The notes: generated from the letters alone by a model not told the origin. A stretch of DNA of 64,000 bases from Spirochaeta africana DSM 8902 (GCF_000242595.2 NC_017098.1:1054001-1118000), one strand, 5' to 3'; positions 7,553 to 16,937 are shown, numbered from the stretch's first letter. Made by a program: numbers and translations.

Positions 7553-8773
7553 ATGCATCGACAGCATATAATTGATATCGGTCATCGGTTGATCGGGGCG
7601 GTCCAGGATTCCAATTGCTGGAACCACCGGGTCAGTGGTGTCTGGGTGGTCATGAATCCAGCCGCCGGGCTGCTCGCCCGTCATGGCGTGGTGCGACAGG
7701 TGCTGGCACAGCTGGTGCGTGCTGGTGCGCCATACGGCAGTCTGGATGCTGCACAGGAGTGTGGCCGGGTCGCCCGCCTGGATCTGACCCGGTATCCGGG
7801 GCATGGCTGGGAGCTTGGTCGCGCGATCGGGAGCTATGTACACCAGCTTGAAAAACAGGCTCCTGCAGATCCTGTCGAGCCAGAGGACGGGGGGTGCGGG
7901 TCAGGCGAATCCAACGGCTCTGGCGACGGGGCTTGCGGGCCAGAGGATGGTGGTCGCCAGCCTGGAGAATCCAGCGACTTTGGTTGCAGAAGCGAGGCTG
8001 CACCACTGCTGGTTGTGACGGTGGGTGGGGATGGAACCCATGAGGAGGTTCTGTCCGGCTTGCTGGACTCCGGGTGCAGCGCCGCAGGGTTTCGTATCTT
8101 GCGCCTGCCGATGGGCAGCGGCAATGATGCTGCCGACGTTCCGGGTATGAATCATGCGCTGGGTGTGCTCCGGGGCGAGGCTCAGGAGTCGACGGTGCCG
8201 GCAGTGGAGACGGTGCTGGCCGGTGGAGAGCGGATCTACGCCTTTAATGTCGCGAGTTTTGGTCTGGATGCCTGTGTGGTTGAGTGGACCAATCGGCTCA
8301 AGCGCAGCTGGCTGCTGCCGGGGGATACCTACAAGCTGATTGCCGATCTGGTCAGCCTGTTCTATACACCGTCATTCAAACAGGGGCTGGTCAAGCTGCT
8401 GATTGATGGCAGCGAGGAGATCGAGCGCGACATTGTGCTGCTGGCTATCGGGGCAACCGGACACCGAGTGTATGGTCGAGGCAAGCAGGTGCTGCCAGGA
8501 GAGGAAAACCTCTGTGCAATCCGTAATCTCGGGATTCTGAAGCGGCTGCCGCTGAAAGGGATGTTCTATCGCGGCGAGCATGTGCAGCATCCGAACACCA
8601 TGATGCGCCGCGCTTCCAGTGTCAGGATAGAGTATCCGGGCCGGATCTATTTTCAGGCTGATGGCGAGAGCCGGGTCCTGCAGCCGGAGGATTTTCCGGT
8701 ACAGGTCAGGGTGCTGCCTACCGCTGTTGTACATGTCGGGCCGCGGGACAGCGGCGATGCAGACAGCCGGTAA
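7553..8773 (+). CDS. Diacylglycerol kinase-like lipid kinase (DAGK_cat), with low-complexity insert
   Basis: This is a 406-residue soluble protein of the YegS/LCB5/DgkB type. It opens with VVMNPAAG (about residue 31), has the nucleotide-binding loop VGGDGTHEEV (about 160) and the PMGSGNDAADV motif (about 185), then the C-terminal beta-sandwich. Family members phosphorylate diacylglycerol or sphingoid lipids with ATP. Between about residues 102 and 150 a Gly/Ser/Glu/Asp-rich stretch (PEDGGCGSGESNGSG, then PEDGGRQPGESS) interrupts the domain and is absent from normal homologues. It looks like a recent repeat-driven insertion. The start has a GGGGGAG site directly after the marC stop. Confidence 0.85.
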   Translation: MHRQHIIDIGHRLIGAVQDSNCWNHRVSGVWVVMNPAAGLLARHGVVRQVLAQLVRAGAPYGSLDAAQECGRVARLDLTRYPGHGWELGRAIGSYVHQLEKQAPADPVEPEDGGCGSGESNGSGDGACGPEDGGRQPGESSDFGCRSEAAPLLVVTVGGDGTHEEVLSGLLDSGCSAAGFRILRLPMGSGNDAADVPGMNHALGVLRGEAQESTVPAVETVLAGGERIYAFNVASFGLDACVVEWTNRLKRSWLLPGDTYKLIADLVSLFYTPSFKQGLVKLLIDGSEEIERDIVLLAIGATGHRVYGRGKQVLPGEENLCAIRNLGILKRLPLKGMFYRGEHVQHPNTMMRRASSVRIEYPGRIYFQADGESRVLQPEDFPVQVRVLPTAVVHVGPRDSGDADSR

Positions 8774-8839
8774 TGCGGCGACCGAACCGGGTTGTTCTCT
8801 TCACTGTTTTATTCTGAACAGCCCTGCCACGAACAGCTT

Positions 8840-10855
8840 TTATCCCTGCTGATGCTTGCGCACAAACTCGATAAAGGCCTGGTTGTTCAGTGGTTTACTG
8901 TAGTAGAAGCCCTGCACCACGATTGGCGCGTTTGCCTGCAGAAAGCTGATCTGTCCGGCAGACTCGACCCCTTCTGCAATGATGGATAGCCCCAGCCCGT
9001 CGATCATCGAGATAATCCCCAGAACCAGCGAGGAGCTTTTGGCATCCTCGGGCAGTTCCAGAAAGAAACTGCGATCTATCTTGACGCAGTCTACCGGAAG
9101 CTCTTTGAGGTAACTCAGGCTGGAAAAGCCGGTGCCAAAATCATCGATGGCAATGTGTACGCCCAGGGAGTTCAGCCGGTGGAGCACCGCGATAGCGGTC
9201 TCGGGGTTGTCCAGCACACTGCTTTCGGTGATCTCGACATGCAGACGATCCGGGGTAAGCCCGCAGCGCTGCAGTGCACTGGAGATCTGTGGTACCAGGT
9301 CTTTCTGTCGCAGCTGACGCGCTGATATGTTTACAGCCACAGGAAACGGCGGCAGGCCTTCTTCGTCCCAATGCTGGGCAGCAGCGCAGGCCTGCTCGAT
9401 AACCCAGTGTCCGATGGGGGTGATAAGGCCTGATTCCTCAGCCACCGGGATAAATTCACCCGGGCTGATGCTTCCCAGCTCGAAGTTGTTCCAGCGCAGC
9501 AGTGCTTCGGCCCCGATAATCCTGCCGTCCGAGGCAATCTGAGGCTGAAAAACCAGATGCAGCTCCTCTCGCATCAGGGCTGCACGCAGATGTCCCAGGA
9601 GCTTCATTTTGCGAGCGGCATCGATCTGCATTTGCTTTGTGTAGAAGCGGTAGACATTCCGCTCGCGCTTGCCTTCCGACAGGGCACTGTCGGCTCGGAT
9701 CATTAACTGCTCGGCTCCATCGGCGTCCTTCGGGAAGATGCTGATGCCTATACTGCAGCCCAGGTAGAGGGTTTCTTCGCCGACCAGGAATGGATCATCC
9801 ATAGACCGCAGGATCTTGTCGCTGACTACTGCGGCATCGGTTGGCTGCTTGAGCTGTGTCAGGATGATCGCAAACTCGTCACCGCCGATACGGAAAAAGA
9901 AGTCGCTGGAACGGATGCGGTTTCTGATGCGGTTGGCGAATGCGGTGAGAATCTTGTCCCCAACGTCGTGGCTGATGCCGTCGTTGATGCGCTTGAAATG
10001 ATCAAGGTCGATCATCAGCAGCCCGCATGTTTTCTCGGTAGTGCTGCGACGCGCCTGGGCAATGGTCTGCTGCAGACGGTCGGTCAGTGCCTGGCGATTC
10101 ATCAATCCGGTTAGATCGTCGTGGTACGCCAGAAAAGCCAACCGGTCTTTGGTGACGGTGAGCTCACGACTGGTACTGATAAAATCCCGGATAACGGCGG
10201 CCCCGCCAAGCAGCAGAAAGAGCGTCAGGCCGATTGGCATTACCCTGAGCTGTCCGAACAGCGGCTGTACAGCGTCAGCGTACTCGGGAGTGAAATCAAT
10301 CAGAAAGGAAAAGAATACCCCGATCAGGCCTGCCTGGATCATGCCAATAAAAAGCCACTGTCTGGTACGCAGACCCTCGGCGGTAAGCAGGGCTAATGCT
10401 GCAGTCCAGACACCGACAAACAATCCCCCGTGTGCGAACCAGAGAATCCCGGTATCCTGACGGGTCCAGAACAAGGGCGGGTGAAGAATTGCCCCGCCAA
10501 TGATTACTATACCGACTGCCAGTGCAGCCAGGAGCAAATAGTGAGCCAGTCGCTGCTGCATGCTGTGGCGACGCAGGATATCACCGGTAAACCAGGTGGT
10601 GCACACGATGCCGGCGATGCCGAAAAGCCGCTGCAGGAGGTAGGCATGCTGCAGTTGCTGGCTTGCAGGGTGGACGAGTACCAGCATCAGTTCGGCTGCA
10701 ATATATAGCACGCAGATGACGGAGATGAACAGGAGAGGCAGATAATAGCGGCGGCCAGCCTGCACCGAGAGATATAAAAAGAAAATGCTGCCAACCGCGG
10801 TGATACCCAGGGTAACCAGCGGGGCTATCAGCAGGGGAAAGTCTGCACTGCTCAT
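8840..10855 (-). CDS. Membrane GGDEF-EAL protein (c-di-GMP synthase/phosphodiesterase)
   Basis: The 671-residue protein has seven hydrophobic helices in residues 1-225, with no extracellular sensor loop of note. A GGDEF domain follows (intact GGDEF at 324-328, with an RSSD inhibitory-site motif five residues before it), then an EAL domain (EALLRW at 450, VAVNISARQ, EITESS, AIDDFGTGFS, VKIDRS, AEGVES). All residues needed for both diguanylate cyclase and c-di-GMP phosphodiesterase activity appear present, so it could be bifunctional. With the PilZ protein at 28.9 kb it is part of the c-di-GMP circuitry. The start is supported by a leaderless-type promoter. Confidence 0.93.
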   Translation of the reverse strand: MSSADFPLLIAPLVTLGITAVGSIFFLYLSVQAGRRYYLPLLFISVICVLYIAAELMLVLVHPASQQLQHAYLLQRLFGIAGIVCTTWFTGDILRRHSMQQRLAHYLLLAALAVGIVIIGGAILHPPLFWTRQDTGILWFAHGGLFVGVWTAALALLTAEGLRTRQWLFIGMIQAGLIGVFFSFLIDFTPEYADAVQPLFGQLRVMPIGLTLFLLLGGAAVIRDFISTSRELTVTKDRLAFLAYHDDLTGLMNRQALTDRLQQTIAQARRSTTEKTCGLLMIDLDHFKRINDGISHDVGDKILTAFANRIRNRIRSSDFFFRIGGDEFAIILTQLKQPTDAAVVSDKILRSMDDPFLVGEETLYLGCSIGISIFPKDADGAEQLMIRADSALSEGKRERNVYRFYTKQMQIDAARKMKLLGHLRAALMREELHLVFQPQIASDGRIIGAEALLRWNNFELGSISPGEFIPVAEESGLITPIGHWVIEQACAAAQHWDEEGLPPFPVAVNISARQLRQKDLVPQISSALQRCGLTPDRLHVEITESSVLDNPETAIAVLHRLNSLGVHIAIDDFGTGFSSLSYLKELPVDCVKIDRSFFLELPEDAKSSSLVLGIISMIDGLGLSIIAEGVESAGQISFLQANAPIVVQGFYYSKPLNNQAFIEFVRKHQQG

Positions 10856-10891
10856 GAATATCAGTGTAGGGTGGTATCGCCTTCACTGCAA
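10856..10891 (-). promoter_or_regulatory. Leaderless-type promoter for the GGDEF-EAL gene
   Basis: Minus strand: -35 TTGCAG (10886-10891), 17-nt spacer, -10 TACACT (10863-10868), seven bases, then ATG 10855. No Shine-Dalgarno is present. Confidence 0.6.
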
Positions 10892-10933
10892 CTGTCTTCT
10901 GGACGGATTCGTGGTGATACCCGGCCAGGGCGG

Positions 10934-10950
10934 GGTGTCGTTTTGCTAGT
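10934..10950 (-). repeat. Solo remnant of the IS/MITE terminal repeat
   Basis: GGTGTCGTTTTG (10934-10945), then CTAGTAC, matches the right end of the MITE at 12 consecutive bases and partly beyond. No partner repeat was found nearby. It may be the residue of a former insertion or excision in the 138-bp gap between two minus-strand genes. Chance cannot be excluded for 12 bases. Confidence 0.4.
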
Positions 10951-10993
10951 ACGCAACAAGCGAGTCCGCGAGGTGCGGGATGCTGCTGGCGGA

Positions 10994-12808
10994 TCAGCTG
11001 GCTGTGTCGGATAGTATGCCGGAGTGGCATACCCCTTCGTAACAGTACTGTGGGGCGTCTCCGGGCAGCACCATGGAGTTCACCGGCAGGGTGATGTGTG
11101 ATATCTCCCTGGTAGTGTAAATGGTAAAAAAATGGCCCTGCCCGATAATACGGGCGATGTTGGCGAAATCCTGTTGCAGACCTGGCAAAAACCCTTCGCC
11201 TGCAGGATGCAGCTGGTTTCTGACATGCCAGCGGGCACTTACCAGATCGATCAAGCCCATGGTAGAGGGGTAGGGTTGATCAAATGATGCTGCTGGCAAC
11301 GGGAAAAAATCGGCATTGGCCGACTCAACCCACTGGCTGTCACCGGTTTCGAATGTGTCCAGTACCCGAAGGGCAGTTGTGTAGTGCTGCTTCATGTCGA
11401 ACGATGATTCGTACAGGGTGTCGGCCAGCAGCGCAAAGGCTGCTGCATCCCTGGCAAAGCGCTGCGGGGAACGGATTCCATGGCTGATGGAATGGTACAG
11501 GGCCTGTCCTTGTCGCAGTCGGCGATCCAGTGCGTGAAAGAGCTCTACCGCACGGCGCAGCAGCTGCGGCATGCCAAGGCTGCGGGCCGCGGTTGCCAGG
11601 GCGATTCCGGTCAGGCAATTAGCATCTGCCAGGATGGTGCGGTCGAGTTCCGGGCGGGGGCGCCGGGCGGCGCTGTTGGCCAGCTGCTGTCGCACGACCG
11701 CCCGGGTAGATTCCAGAGGGTGCGCTTGTGCGCCCGGGTGCTGCACGATATGGTAGCGATCAATCTGAAGCTGCGGATCGACAAACGAATAGACGCGGTG
11801 GGCGGCCGCGCGCTGGTGCTGCGGCAGCGCTGATGCCAGCTGTTCGGCAGACCACAGTGCCCCGCCGCCCTCGACCCCGTGAACATCTGCATCCAGCGCC
11901 GCACCGTAGCAGTCGCCGATACGAAACTCCTGCTCCAGGCAGCGGAGAATACCGAGTGCAGTCGTCCGATAGCCGCGCTCGGGAAACAGTTGTTCTGCCA
12001 GGCTGTAGACCCACAGCTGCATCGCCTGATCAATAAGCGGCTTCTCGAAATGCGGGATCTGCCAGGCCCGGTCGCTGCAGTAACGAAAAAAACCACCGTG
12101 TACATGATCATGCAGACCACGTTGCGCCATGGCATCCAGGGTCAGAGTGATGATGTGCCCCGCATGTTCCTCCGGCGAGTAGCATTGACGGAACAGCAGA
12201 AACAGCAGTGTCGAGTAAGGGGGCAGCTTGGGCCCGCGACCGAAACCGCCGTGTTCGGGGTCAAACTGAGACAGGATTGATGTCATGGGATCCGGGGATT
12301 CCACTGCTATTGAGTCGTGATTCCAGCCAACAGAAAAATGCGAGAGTCGGCCGGCGTTGCGCCGATAGAACCCCTGGGCATCGGTGAGTATCTCCAGCAA
12401 TCCCCGGCGGCTCTCTGAACTTTGCGCAGGGGCGTAACTGAAACTGAAAAATGGTTTGAGTTCCGGGGTAAGGATCACATGCAGCGGCCAGCCGCCGCTG
12501 CCGGTGGTGGCGATCACAAAATCCATCAGATATTGATCGATGTCGGGGCGCTGTTCGCGATCCACCTTGATGCAAATAAAGGATGTGTTCAGCTCGGCAG
12601 CGACCTGCGGGTCGGTGAATGTGGTATCAGCCATAACGTGACACCAGTGGCAGCTCGAATAGCCCACCGATACGAAGATGAGTTTCTCGGCTGCGGCGGC
12701 AGTCTCCAGAACCTCAGGGGTCCATTCATGCCACCACACCGGGTGGTGCGCATGCTGCCTGAGATAGCGGGATGATGACTGATGCAGTGTATTGCGCTGC
12801 AGATCCAT
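10994..12808 (-). CDS. YyaL/spermatogenesis-associated-protein-20-like protein (thioredoxin-fold DUF255)
   Basis: The 604-residue soluble protein has an N-terminal DUF255 thioredoxin fold with the typical start (SSSRYLRQHAHHPVWWHEW) and the redox-like CHWCHVM motif (Cys 53 and 56). The family landmarks FICIKVDREQRPDID and GSGGWPLHVILTP follow. The rest is an (alpha/alpha)6-barrel-like region (GGFGRGPKLPP; HDHVHGGFFRYCSD; HFEKPLIDQAM) resembling GlcNAc 2-epimerase-type barrels. Biochemical function is unknown across the family. It is somewhat shorter than the usual 650-700 residues. The ATG follows a leaderless-type promoter. Confidence 0.9.
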   Translation of the reverse strand: MDLQRNTLHQSSSRYLRQHAHHPVWWHEWTPEVLETAAAAEKLIFVSVGYSSCHWCHVMADTTFTDPQVAAELNTSFICIKVDREQRPDIDQYLMDFVIATTGSGGWPLHVILTPELKPFFSFSYAPAQSSESRRGLLEILTDAQGFYRRNAGRLSHFSVGWNHDSIAVESPDPMTSILSQFDPEHGGFGRGPKLPPYSTLLFLLFRQCYSPEEHAGHIITLTLDAMAQRGLHDHVHGGFFRYCSDRAWQIPHFEKPLIDQAMQLWVYSLAEQLFPERGYRTTALGILRCLEQEFRIGDCYGAALDADVHGVEGGGALWSAEQLASALPQHQRAAAHRVYSFVDPQLQIDRYHIVQHPGAQAHPLESTRAVVRQQLANSAARRPRPELDRTILADANCLTGIALATAARSLGMPQLLRRAVELFHALDRRLRQGQALYHSISHGIRSPQRFARDAAAFALLADTLYESSFDMKQHYTTALRVLDTFETGDSQWVESANADFFPLPAASFDQPYPSTMGLIDLVSARWHVRNQLHPAGEGFLPGLQQDFANIARIIGQGHFFTIYTTREISHITLPVNSMVLPGDAPQYCYEGVCHSGILSDTAS

Positions 12809-12844
12809 ACTAACAGCTTAGTCAATTACCTGATCAGCCTGCAA
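12809..12844 (-). promoter_or_regulatory. Leaderless-type promoter for the YyaL-like gene
   Basis: Minus strand: -35 TTGCAG (12839-12844), 18-nt spacer, -10 TAAGCT (12815-12820), six bases, then ATG 12808. Confidence 0.55.
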
Positions 12845-12870
12845 GCGAGGACGCATCGATTTGCTGTGTT

Positions 12871-12899
12871 TTGACGGAGTGCAGGATCTGTTGTAGGAT
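12871..12899 (+). promoter_or_regulatory. Sigma70-like promoter for the AMP-dependent ligase operon
   Basis: -35 TTGACG (12871-12876), 17-nt spacer, -10 TAGGAT (12894-12899). The expected leader of about 36 nt carries a GGGGG site before ATG 12942, so this is a conventional, leadered promoter. Confidence 0.55.
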
Positions 12900-12941
12900 T
12901 CAGGCTTCTCTGTGCGTATCGCAGAACAACAAGGGGGTACA

Positions 12942-14558
12942 ATGAAGTTTGGACTTGATGCGTATACCGTGGATCGCTTTGCCGCACGGGTGTTTGAAAC
13001 CTATGCTGATCGGCCGTCTTTGGCTGCGTATGGCCAGGAACCGATCAGTTATGCCGAATTCAGTCGCCGCGTGACCGAGCAACAGGAGCGGCTGCTAAAG
13101 GTAGGTATTGGTCATGGCGAGCGAGTGGCAATTTTCGGCACCTCGACACCGGAATGGGCAATAGCCTATCTGGCGGTTATGACTATTGGCGCCGTTGCTA
13201 TTCCGATTATGGAAGAATTTCCACCGGAGGATATCCGGGGGATTCTGCATCGCACCCAGGCAACCGGGATTTTTACCACTGAGCACCTGTGGGCCACCGT
13301 CAGTCCTGGACTGGAGCTGCAGTTGAAGCTGGTGTACGAGATGCAGCAGCACAAGGTTCTGGCAGGAACACCTGGTACACCGGTTGATCGTCAGGAAATC
13401 CGCGAGGATGATGTTGCCGAGATCCTGTTTACCTCTGGTACCACCGGGTTCAGTAAAGGGGTAGTTTTAAGCCACAAAAACCTGGTGTCGAACCTGTTCG
13501 AGGGTCCGGATCTGGTAGGTTGTATTCATGATCGGTCCCGAACCCTGTCGCTGCTGCCGCTGGCGCATGCCTATGGATCAACCTCGGGATTTCTCTCGAT
13601 TATATACGGGGGTTCGGCCCTGTACTTTCTGGGGAAGAAGCCTACTCCCAAGCTCCTGATGCAGGCCCTGGGCGAGATTCAGCCTACTGTACTGGGCGGG
13701 GTGCCGCTTATTTTCGAGAAGATCTACGCGCGGCGAATTGCTCCGCTGATTGCCCGCAAGCCGCTGTTGCGGTGGCTGGCCGCAAAACCCCGGCGCAAAC
13801 AGCTGCTATACAAGCTGATTGGTGCCAAGGTGCGCAAAAGCTTCGGCGGCAAGATTGAGTGCGCCATCATAGGCGGCGCGCCGTTGTCGACCGAGGTAGA
13901 ACTGTTTCTGCGGGCGGCCCGCATTCCAACCGTGCTTGGCTATGGGATGACCGAGGCTTCGCCCCTGATTACCTTCAGCTCGCGCGAGGGTGTCAAGATC
14001 GGTTCTGTCGGTCACCCGATTACCGATGTCGAGGTCAAGATCCATAAGCCGGATCCCGAGTCCGGTGTAGGCGAGGTATGGGTTCGCGGGCCGAACATCA
14101 TGCAGGGGTATTTCGAGGATCCCGAAGAGACGGCCAAGGTGCTGACCGAGGATGGCTGGCTCATCACCGGCGACCTGGGGTATCTGGATGATGATGGCTA
14201 TCTGTTTCTGCGCGGTCGCAGCAAGAACGTGATTATTGGTCCATCCGGCGAAAACATCTATCCTGAAGTCATCGAGGGCATTCTGAATACCTATGTCGAG
14301 GTGGATGAATCCCTGGTGGTGATGCGCGACGGACGTATCGAGGCGCGGGTGTATCCTGATCCGGAAACCCTGTCCCGGCTGCAGCGCGGCGGGGAGGAAG
14401 CAGAGAAGGCGTTTGCCGGGAAACTTGACGAGATCAAAAAGGCGGTTAACTCACGACTGCCGGGATACTCGCATGTTCATCGCATGGTTCTTCAGCGGGA
14501 AGAGTTTATTAAAACCGTGACCAACAAGATAAAGCGAGCGGAGTATTATGGGGATTAA
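12942..14558 (+). CDS. AMP-dependent synthetase/ligase (long-chain acyl-CoA synthetase type)
   Basis: The 538-residue protein belongs to the ANL superfamily. Visible core motifs are the P-loop FTSGTTGFSKGVVLSHKN (about residues 166-183), GYGMTEASP (about 335), GEVWVRGPNIMQGY (about 378) and the hinge region WLITGDLGYLDDDGYLFLRGR (about 405), ending with the catalytic-lysine region TVTNKIKR. It should activate a carboxylic acid, most likely a fatty acid, to acyl-AMP and then acyl-CoA. The start with a GGGGG site is preferred over an upstream in-frame ATG. Its stop overlaps the antiporter gene by 11 bp, so the two are translationally coupled. Confidence 0.88.
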   Translation: MKFGLDAYTVDRFAARVFETYADRPSLAAYGQEPISYAEFSRRVTEQQERLLKVGIGHGERVAIFGTSTPEWAIAYLAVMTIGAVAIPIMEEFPPEDIRGILHRTQATGIFTTEHLWATVSPGLELQLKLVYEMQQHKVLAGTPGTPVDRQEIREDDVAEILFTSGTTGFSKGVVLSHKNLVSNLFEGPDLVGCIHDRSRTLSLLPLAHAYGSTSGFLSIIYGGSALYFLGKKPTPKLLMQALGEIQPTVLGGVPLIFEKIYARRIAPLIARKPLLRWLAAKPRRKQLLYKLIGAKVRKSFGGKIECAIIGGAPLSTEVELFLRAARIPTVLGYGMTEASPLITFSSREGVKIGSVGHPITDVEVKIHKPDPESGVGEVWVRGPNIMQGYFEDPEETAKVLTEDGWLITGDLGYLDDDGYLFLRGRSKNVIIGPSGENIYPEVIEGILNTYVEVDESLVVMRDGRIEARVYPDPETLSRLQRGGEEAEKAFAGKLDEIKKAVNSRLPGYSHVHRMVLQREEFIKTVTNKIKRAEYYGD

Positions 14559-15759
14559 TCTCTTTTTTGCCTTGATACTGGCTGGAGGCTGGTTGGCCGC
14601 ACGGCTTGTTTCCCGGATCGGGATGCCGGGGATACTGGGGATGCTGCTGTTCGGCATTGCCTTCGGGGCGGCTGCCGGGGACTTTATCCCCGGACTGGCC
14701 TGGGAGGTGGAGCCGTTTCTGAAAGGAATGGCACTGATCATTATCCTGCTGCGAGCCGGGCTGGGAATCAAGCGCCGCACCTTGAACCGGGTGGGGCGTA
14801 CTGCGCTGCTGCTCGCCGTAGTTCCCTGCACCCTCGAGGCTCTGGTGCTGATGCCCCTGCTGCAACTGGTTTTTGGGATGGACTGGATTGTTGCTGGACT
14901 GACTGCCTGGATGCTGGCAGCCGTCAGTCCGGCGGTGGTCGTTCCGGCTATGCTGGAGCTGAAGGCCCAGGGGCTGGGAAAGCGGAACGACATTCCGACT
15001 ATGGTACTGGCCGGCGCATCGGTAGATGATGTGCTGGCGATCACCTTCTTTTCGGTCTTTCTTGGTTTGGCTGGCGGGGCCAGCAGTGCCGGGAGCAGCG
15101 CAATGACGGCTGCCAACAGCGCCTTGCTGCAGCTTGCAGCAGTACCCTTGTCAGTCCTCGGCGGAATTCTGATCGGTGCGGCAGTTGGTCTGACACTGGC
15201 CTGGTGGTTTCGGCGTCATCATGAGCGGATTCGGGCTACCGAAAAGGCGGTTCTGTTGCTGGTGGCAGCCCTGCTGCTGGTGGAGCTTGGCGAGGTGATT
15301 GCCGTTGCCGCGTTGCTGGGTGTGATGACGGTCGGGTTCGTATTGCTGGAGAAGGCCGAGCCGGTGGCGCATGAGCTTGCTGCAAAGCTGGCCAAGCTGT
15401 GGGTGCCAGCCGAGCTGATACTGTTTGTGTATATCGGGATTCAGCTTAATCCCGGGGCCGCCTTGCAGACGGGTATAGCCGGGATCGGGGTAGTCGCTGC
15501 CGGGCTGGCGGCGCGCAGCGCCGGGGTAATCCTGGTGACCAGCATGGATCGGCGACTGGTGTGGCGTGAACGCTGGTTCTGTGCTGCGGCGTATCTGCCC
15601 AAGGCCACGGTGCAGGCGGCATTGGGCGCGGTGCCGCTGGCTGCCGGCATTGCAGGAGGGGAAACGATCCTTTCTTTGGCGGTTATTGCGATCCTGGTGA
15701 CAGCGCCGCTGGGGTTGGTTTTGATTCGTTGGCTTGGCCCTGAGTTGGCTAAGATTTGA
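14548..15759 (+). CDS. CPA1-type cation/proton antiporter
   Basis: The 403-residue integral membrane protein has about twelve hydrophobic helices and the look of the Na+/H+ exchanger domain: MPGILGMLLFGIAFG near the start, then AVSPAVVVPAMLEL and ASVDDVLAITFFSVF, whose Asp residues fit ion-binding sites. It probably exchanges Na+ or K+ for protons in pH or salt homeostasis. It overlaps the preceding ligase gene. The final codons run into the end of the insertion sequence: the TGA (15757-15759) is part of the IS terminal repeat, so the natural C-terminus may have been longer or shorter before insertion. Confidence 0.88.
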   Translation: MGINLFFALILAGGWLAARLVSRIGMPGILGMLLFGIAFGAAAGDFIPGLAWEVEPFLKGMALIIILLRAGLGIKRRTLNRVGRTALLLAVVPCTLEALVLMPLLQLVFGMDWIVAGLTAWMLAAVSPAVVVPAMLELKAQGLGKRNDIPTMVLAGASVDDVLAITFFSVFLGLAGGASSAGSSAMTAANSALLQLAAVPLSVLGGILIGAAVGLTLAWWFRRHHERIRATEKAVLLLVAALLLVELGEVIAVAALLGVMTVGFVLLEKAEPVAHELAAKLAKLWVPAELILFVYIGIQLNPGAALQTGIAGIGVVAAGLAARSAGVILVTSMDRRLVWRERWFCAAAYLPKATVQAALGAVPLAAGIAGGETILSLAVIAILVTAPLGLVLIRWLGPELAKI

Positions 15760-15778
15760 GTAATAACAAAACGACACC
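15755..15778 (+). repeat. Left terminal inverted repeat of the IS
   Basis: It begins TTTGAGTAATAACAAAACG and matches the right end at 23 of 24 positions; it contains the antiporter stop codon. Confidence 0.85.
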
Positions 15779-15785
15779 CTGAACC

Positions 15786-16937
15786 CTACGCAACTATATA
15801 CCTCCACGGTAATTGCATCTTCAGTTGTCCCGGGGTGTACAAATGTCGTTTCCAGACCCGCAGATCCTCCGCCGGGATATCCGGATAGTGGCTCAGAAAT
15901 GCCCGCCGGACACACAAGGTTTTCAGCCGGCGCTTCACCAGCTTGGCTGGCAGCCCGGCCCGCTGCCAGCGTTTTGCGCTTGCTTCCCCCCGCACCCGAT
16001 ACGGCTTGAGAAAATTATGGTACATACGATACACCTGCACCGACTCCATCGCGTTCTGCACATTGCGCCGGAAGGTCACCGTTTCGCGCACATAGGCCGC
16101 GATATCCTTGCGCAGCTCGCGGTCAAAATTGTCCATCGCAAACATCGGCCCGCCAGGCCCGCGATGATGATTCGAGCTGATATGCCGCCAGCCAAGGCTC
16201 TGTTCACTGAGAAGCTGATGAGCTACTTCGCAGCGGCTGATCGCGTCGGGGTACTCTTTCTTGTTGTCGGTAATCAGCTGTACGGGGTCTTCCGGCTCCC
16301 ATTGCAGCACCAGCCAGGCCATGCTGTGTAAGATCCGGGTAAACGAGGTGATGATCCCGTCCGGAGCCGGGCGGTAGACCGCCTCCAACTCGGCCTGGCG
16401 GATCTTCTGGCGCGGGCTCATCCGGCCGGTACGGCGGATGGTAACGTGATCCATAGCAAAGAGATACTCGCTGTCCTTGCCAATCAGGATATGCAGGTTG
16501 CAAGGATAATACTGACTCACCTCGAACGACACAAATCCATCGGCAATCAGATCCTCCGGGGTGGTGAGATACGGGCGGCACTCGGCATGCAGAGCGATGC
16601 AGTTGCGCGCCAGACGCCCGACCCGGTTGCGCCTGATTGCCGGGGAGATCCCGCGGTTGCGGTGGGTGGCGGCCAGACTGACCCGGCTGGAAATGTCGCG
16701 GATCAGGTCGCGGTAAGATACGATGCGCTGTACCCGGTAATCGATCGAAAAGGTGCGCTCGGTGAAGAACCGCCTGCAGGCGATGCACTGAAAGCGCTGG
16801 TGGCTGCCGGCACAGGAAGTATGCCGTAGACCCTTGCGCCAGAACCAGGTGCCAACCCGTGCTTTTTCAGCCCGGGTTCGGGTATGATGATGGTGGTGGC
16901 GGCAGTCCGGATTCGGACAGAACGGGGGTGTGTACAT
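15786..16937 (-). CDS. IS transposase with N-terminal zinc ribbon and DDE-like domain
   Basis: The 383-residue protein starts at ATG 16937 behind GGAGG. An N-terminal Cys/His cluster (CPNPDCRHHHHH, then CAGSHQRFQCIACRRFF) forms a zinc-ribbon-like DNA-binding region. A helical segment follows, then a probable RNase H-like catalytic core: Asp in ADGFVSFE (about 138), Asp in LITDNKKEY (about 222) and a Glu in the region NFDRELRKDIAAYVRETVTF to ESVQVYRMYHNFLKPYR (about 275-320). The architecture resembles IS1/IS1595-type transposases, but I cannot assign an IS family from sequence memory. There is no frameshift or internal stop. Confidence 0.85.
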   Translation of the reverse strand: MYTPPFCPNPDCRHHHHHTRTRAEKARVGTWFWRKGLRHTSCAGSHQRFQCIACRRFFTERTFSIDYRVQRIVSYRDLIRDISSRVSLAATHRNRGISPAIRRNRVGRLARNCIALHAECRPYLTTPEDLIADGFVSFEVSQYYPCNLHILIGKDSEYLFAMDHVTIRRTGRMSPRQKIRQAELEAVYRPAPDGIITSFTRILHSMAWLVLQWEPEDPVQLITDNKKEYPDAISRCEVAHQLLSEQSLGWRHISSNHHRGPGGPMFAMDNFDRELRKDIAAYVRETVTFRRNVQNAMESVQVYRMYHNFLKPYRVRGEASAKRWQRAGLPAKLVKRRLKTLCVRRAFLSHYPDIPAEDLRVWKRHLYTPGQLKMQLPWRYIVA

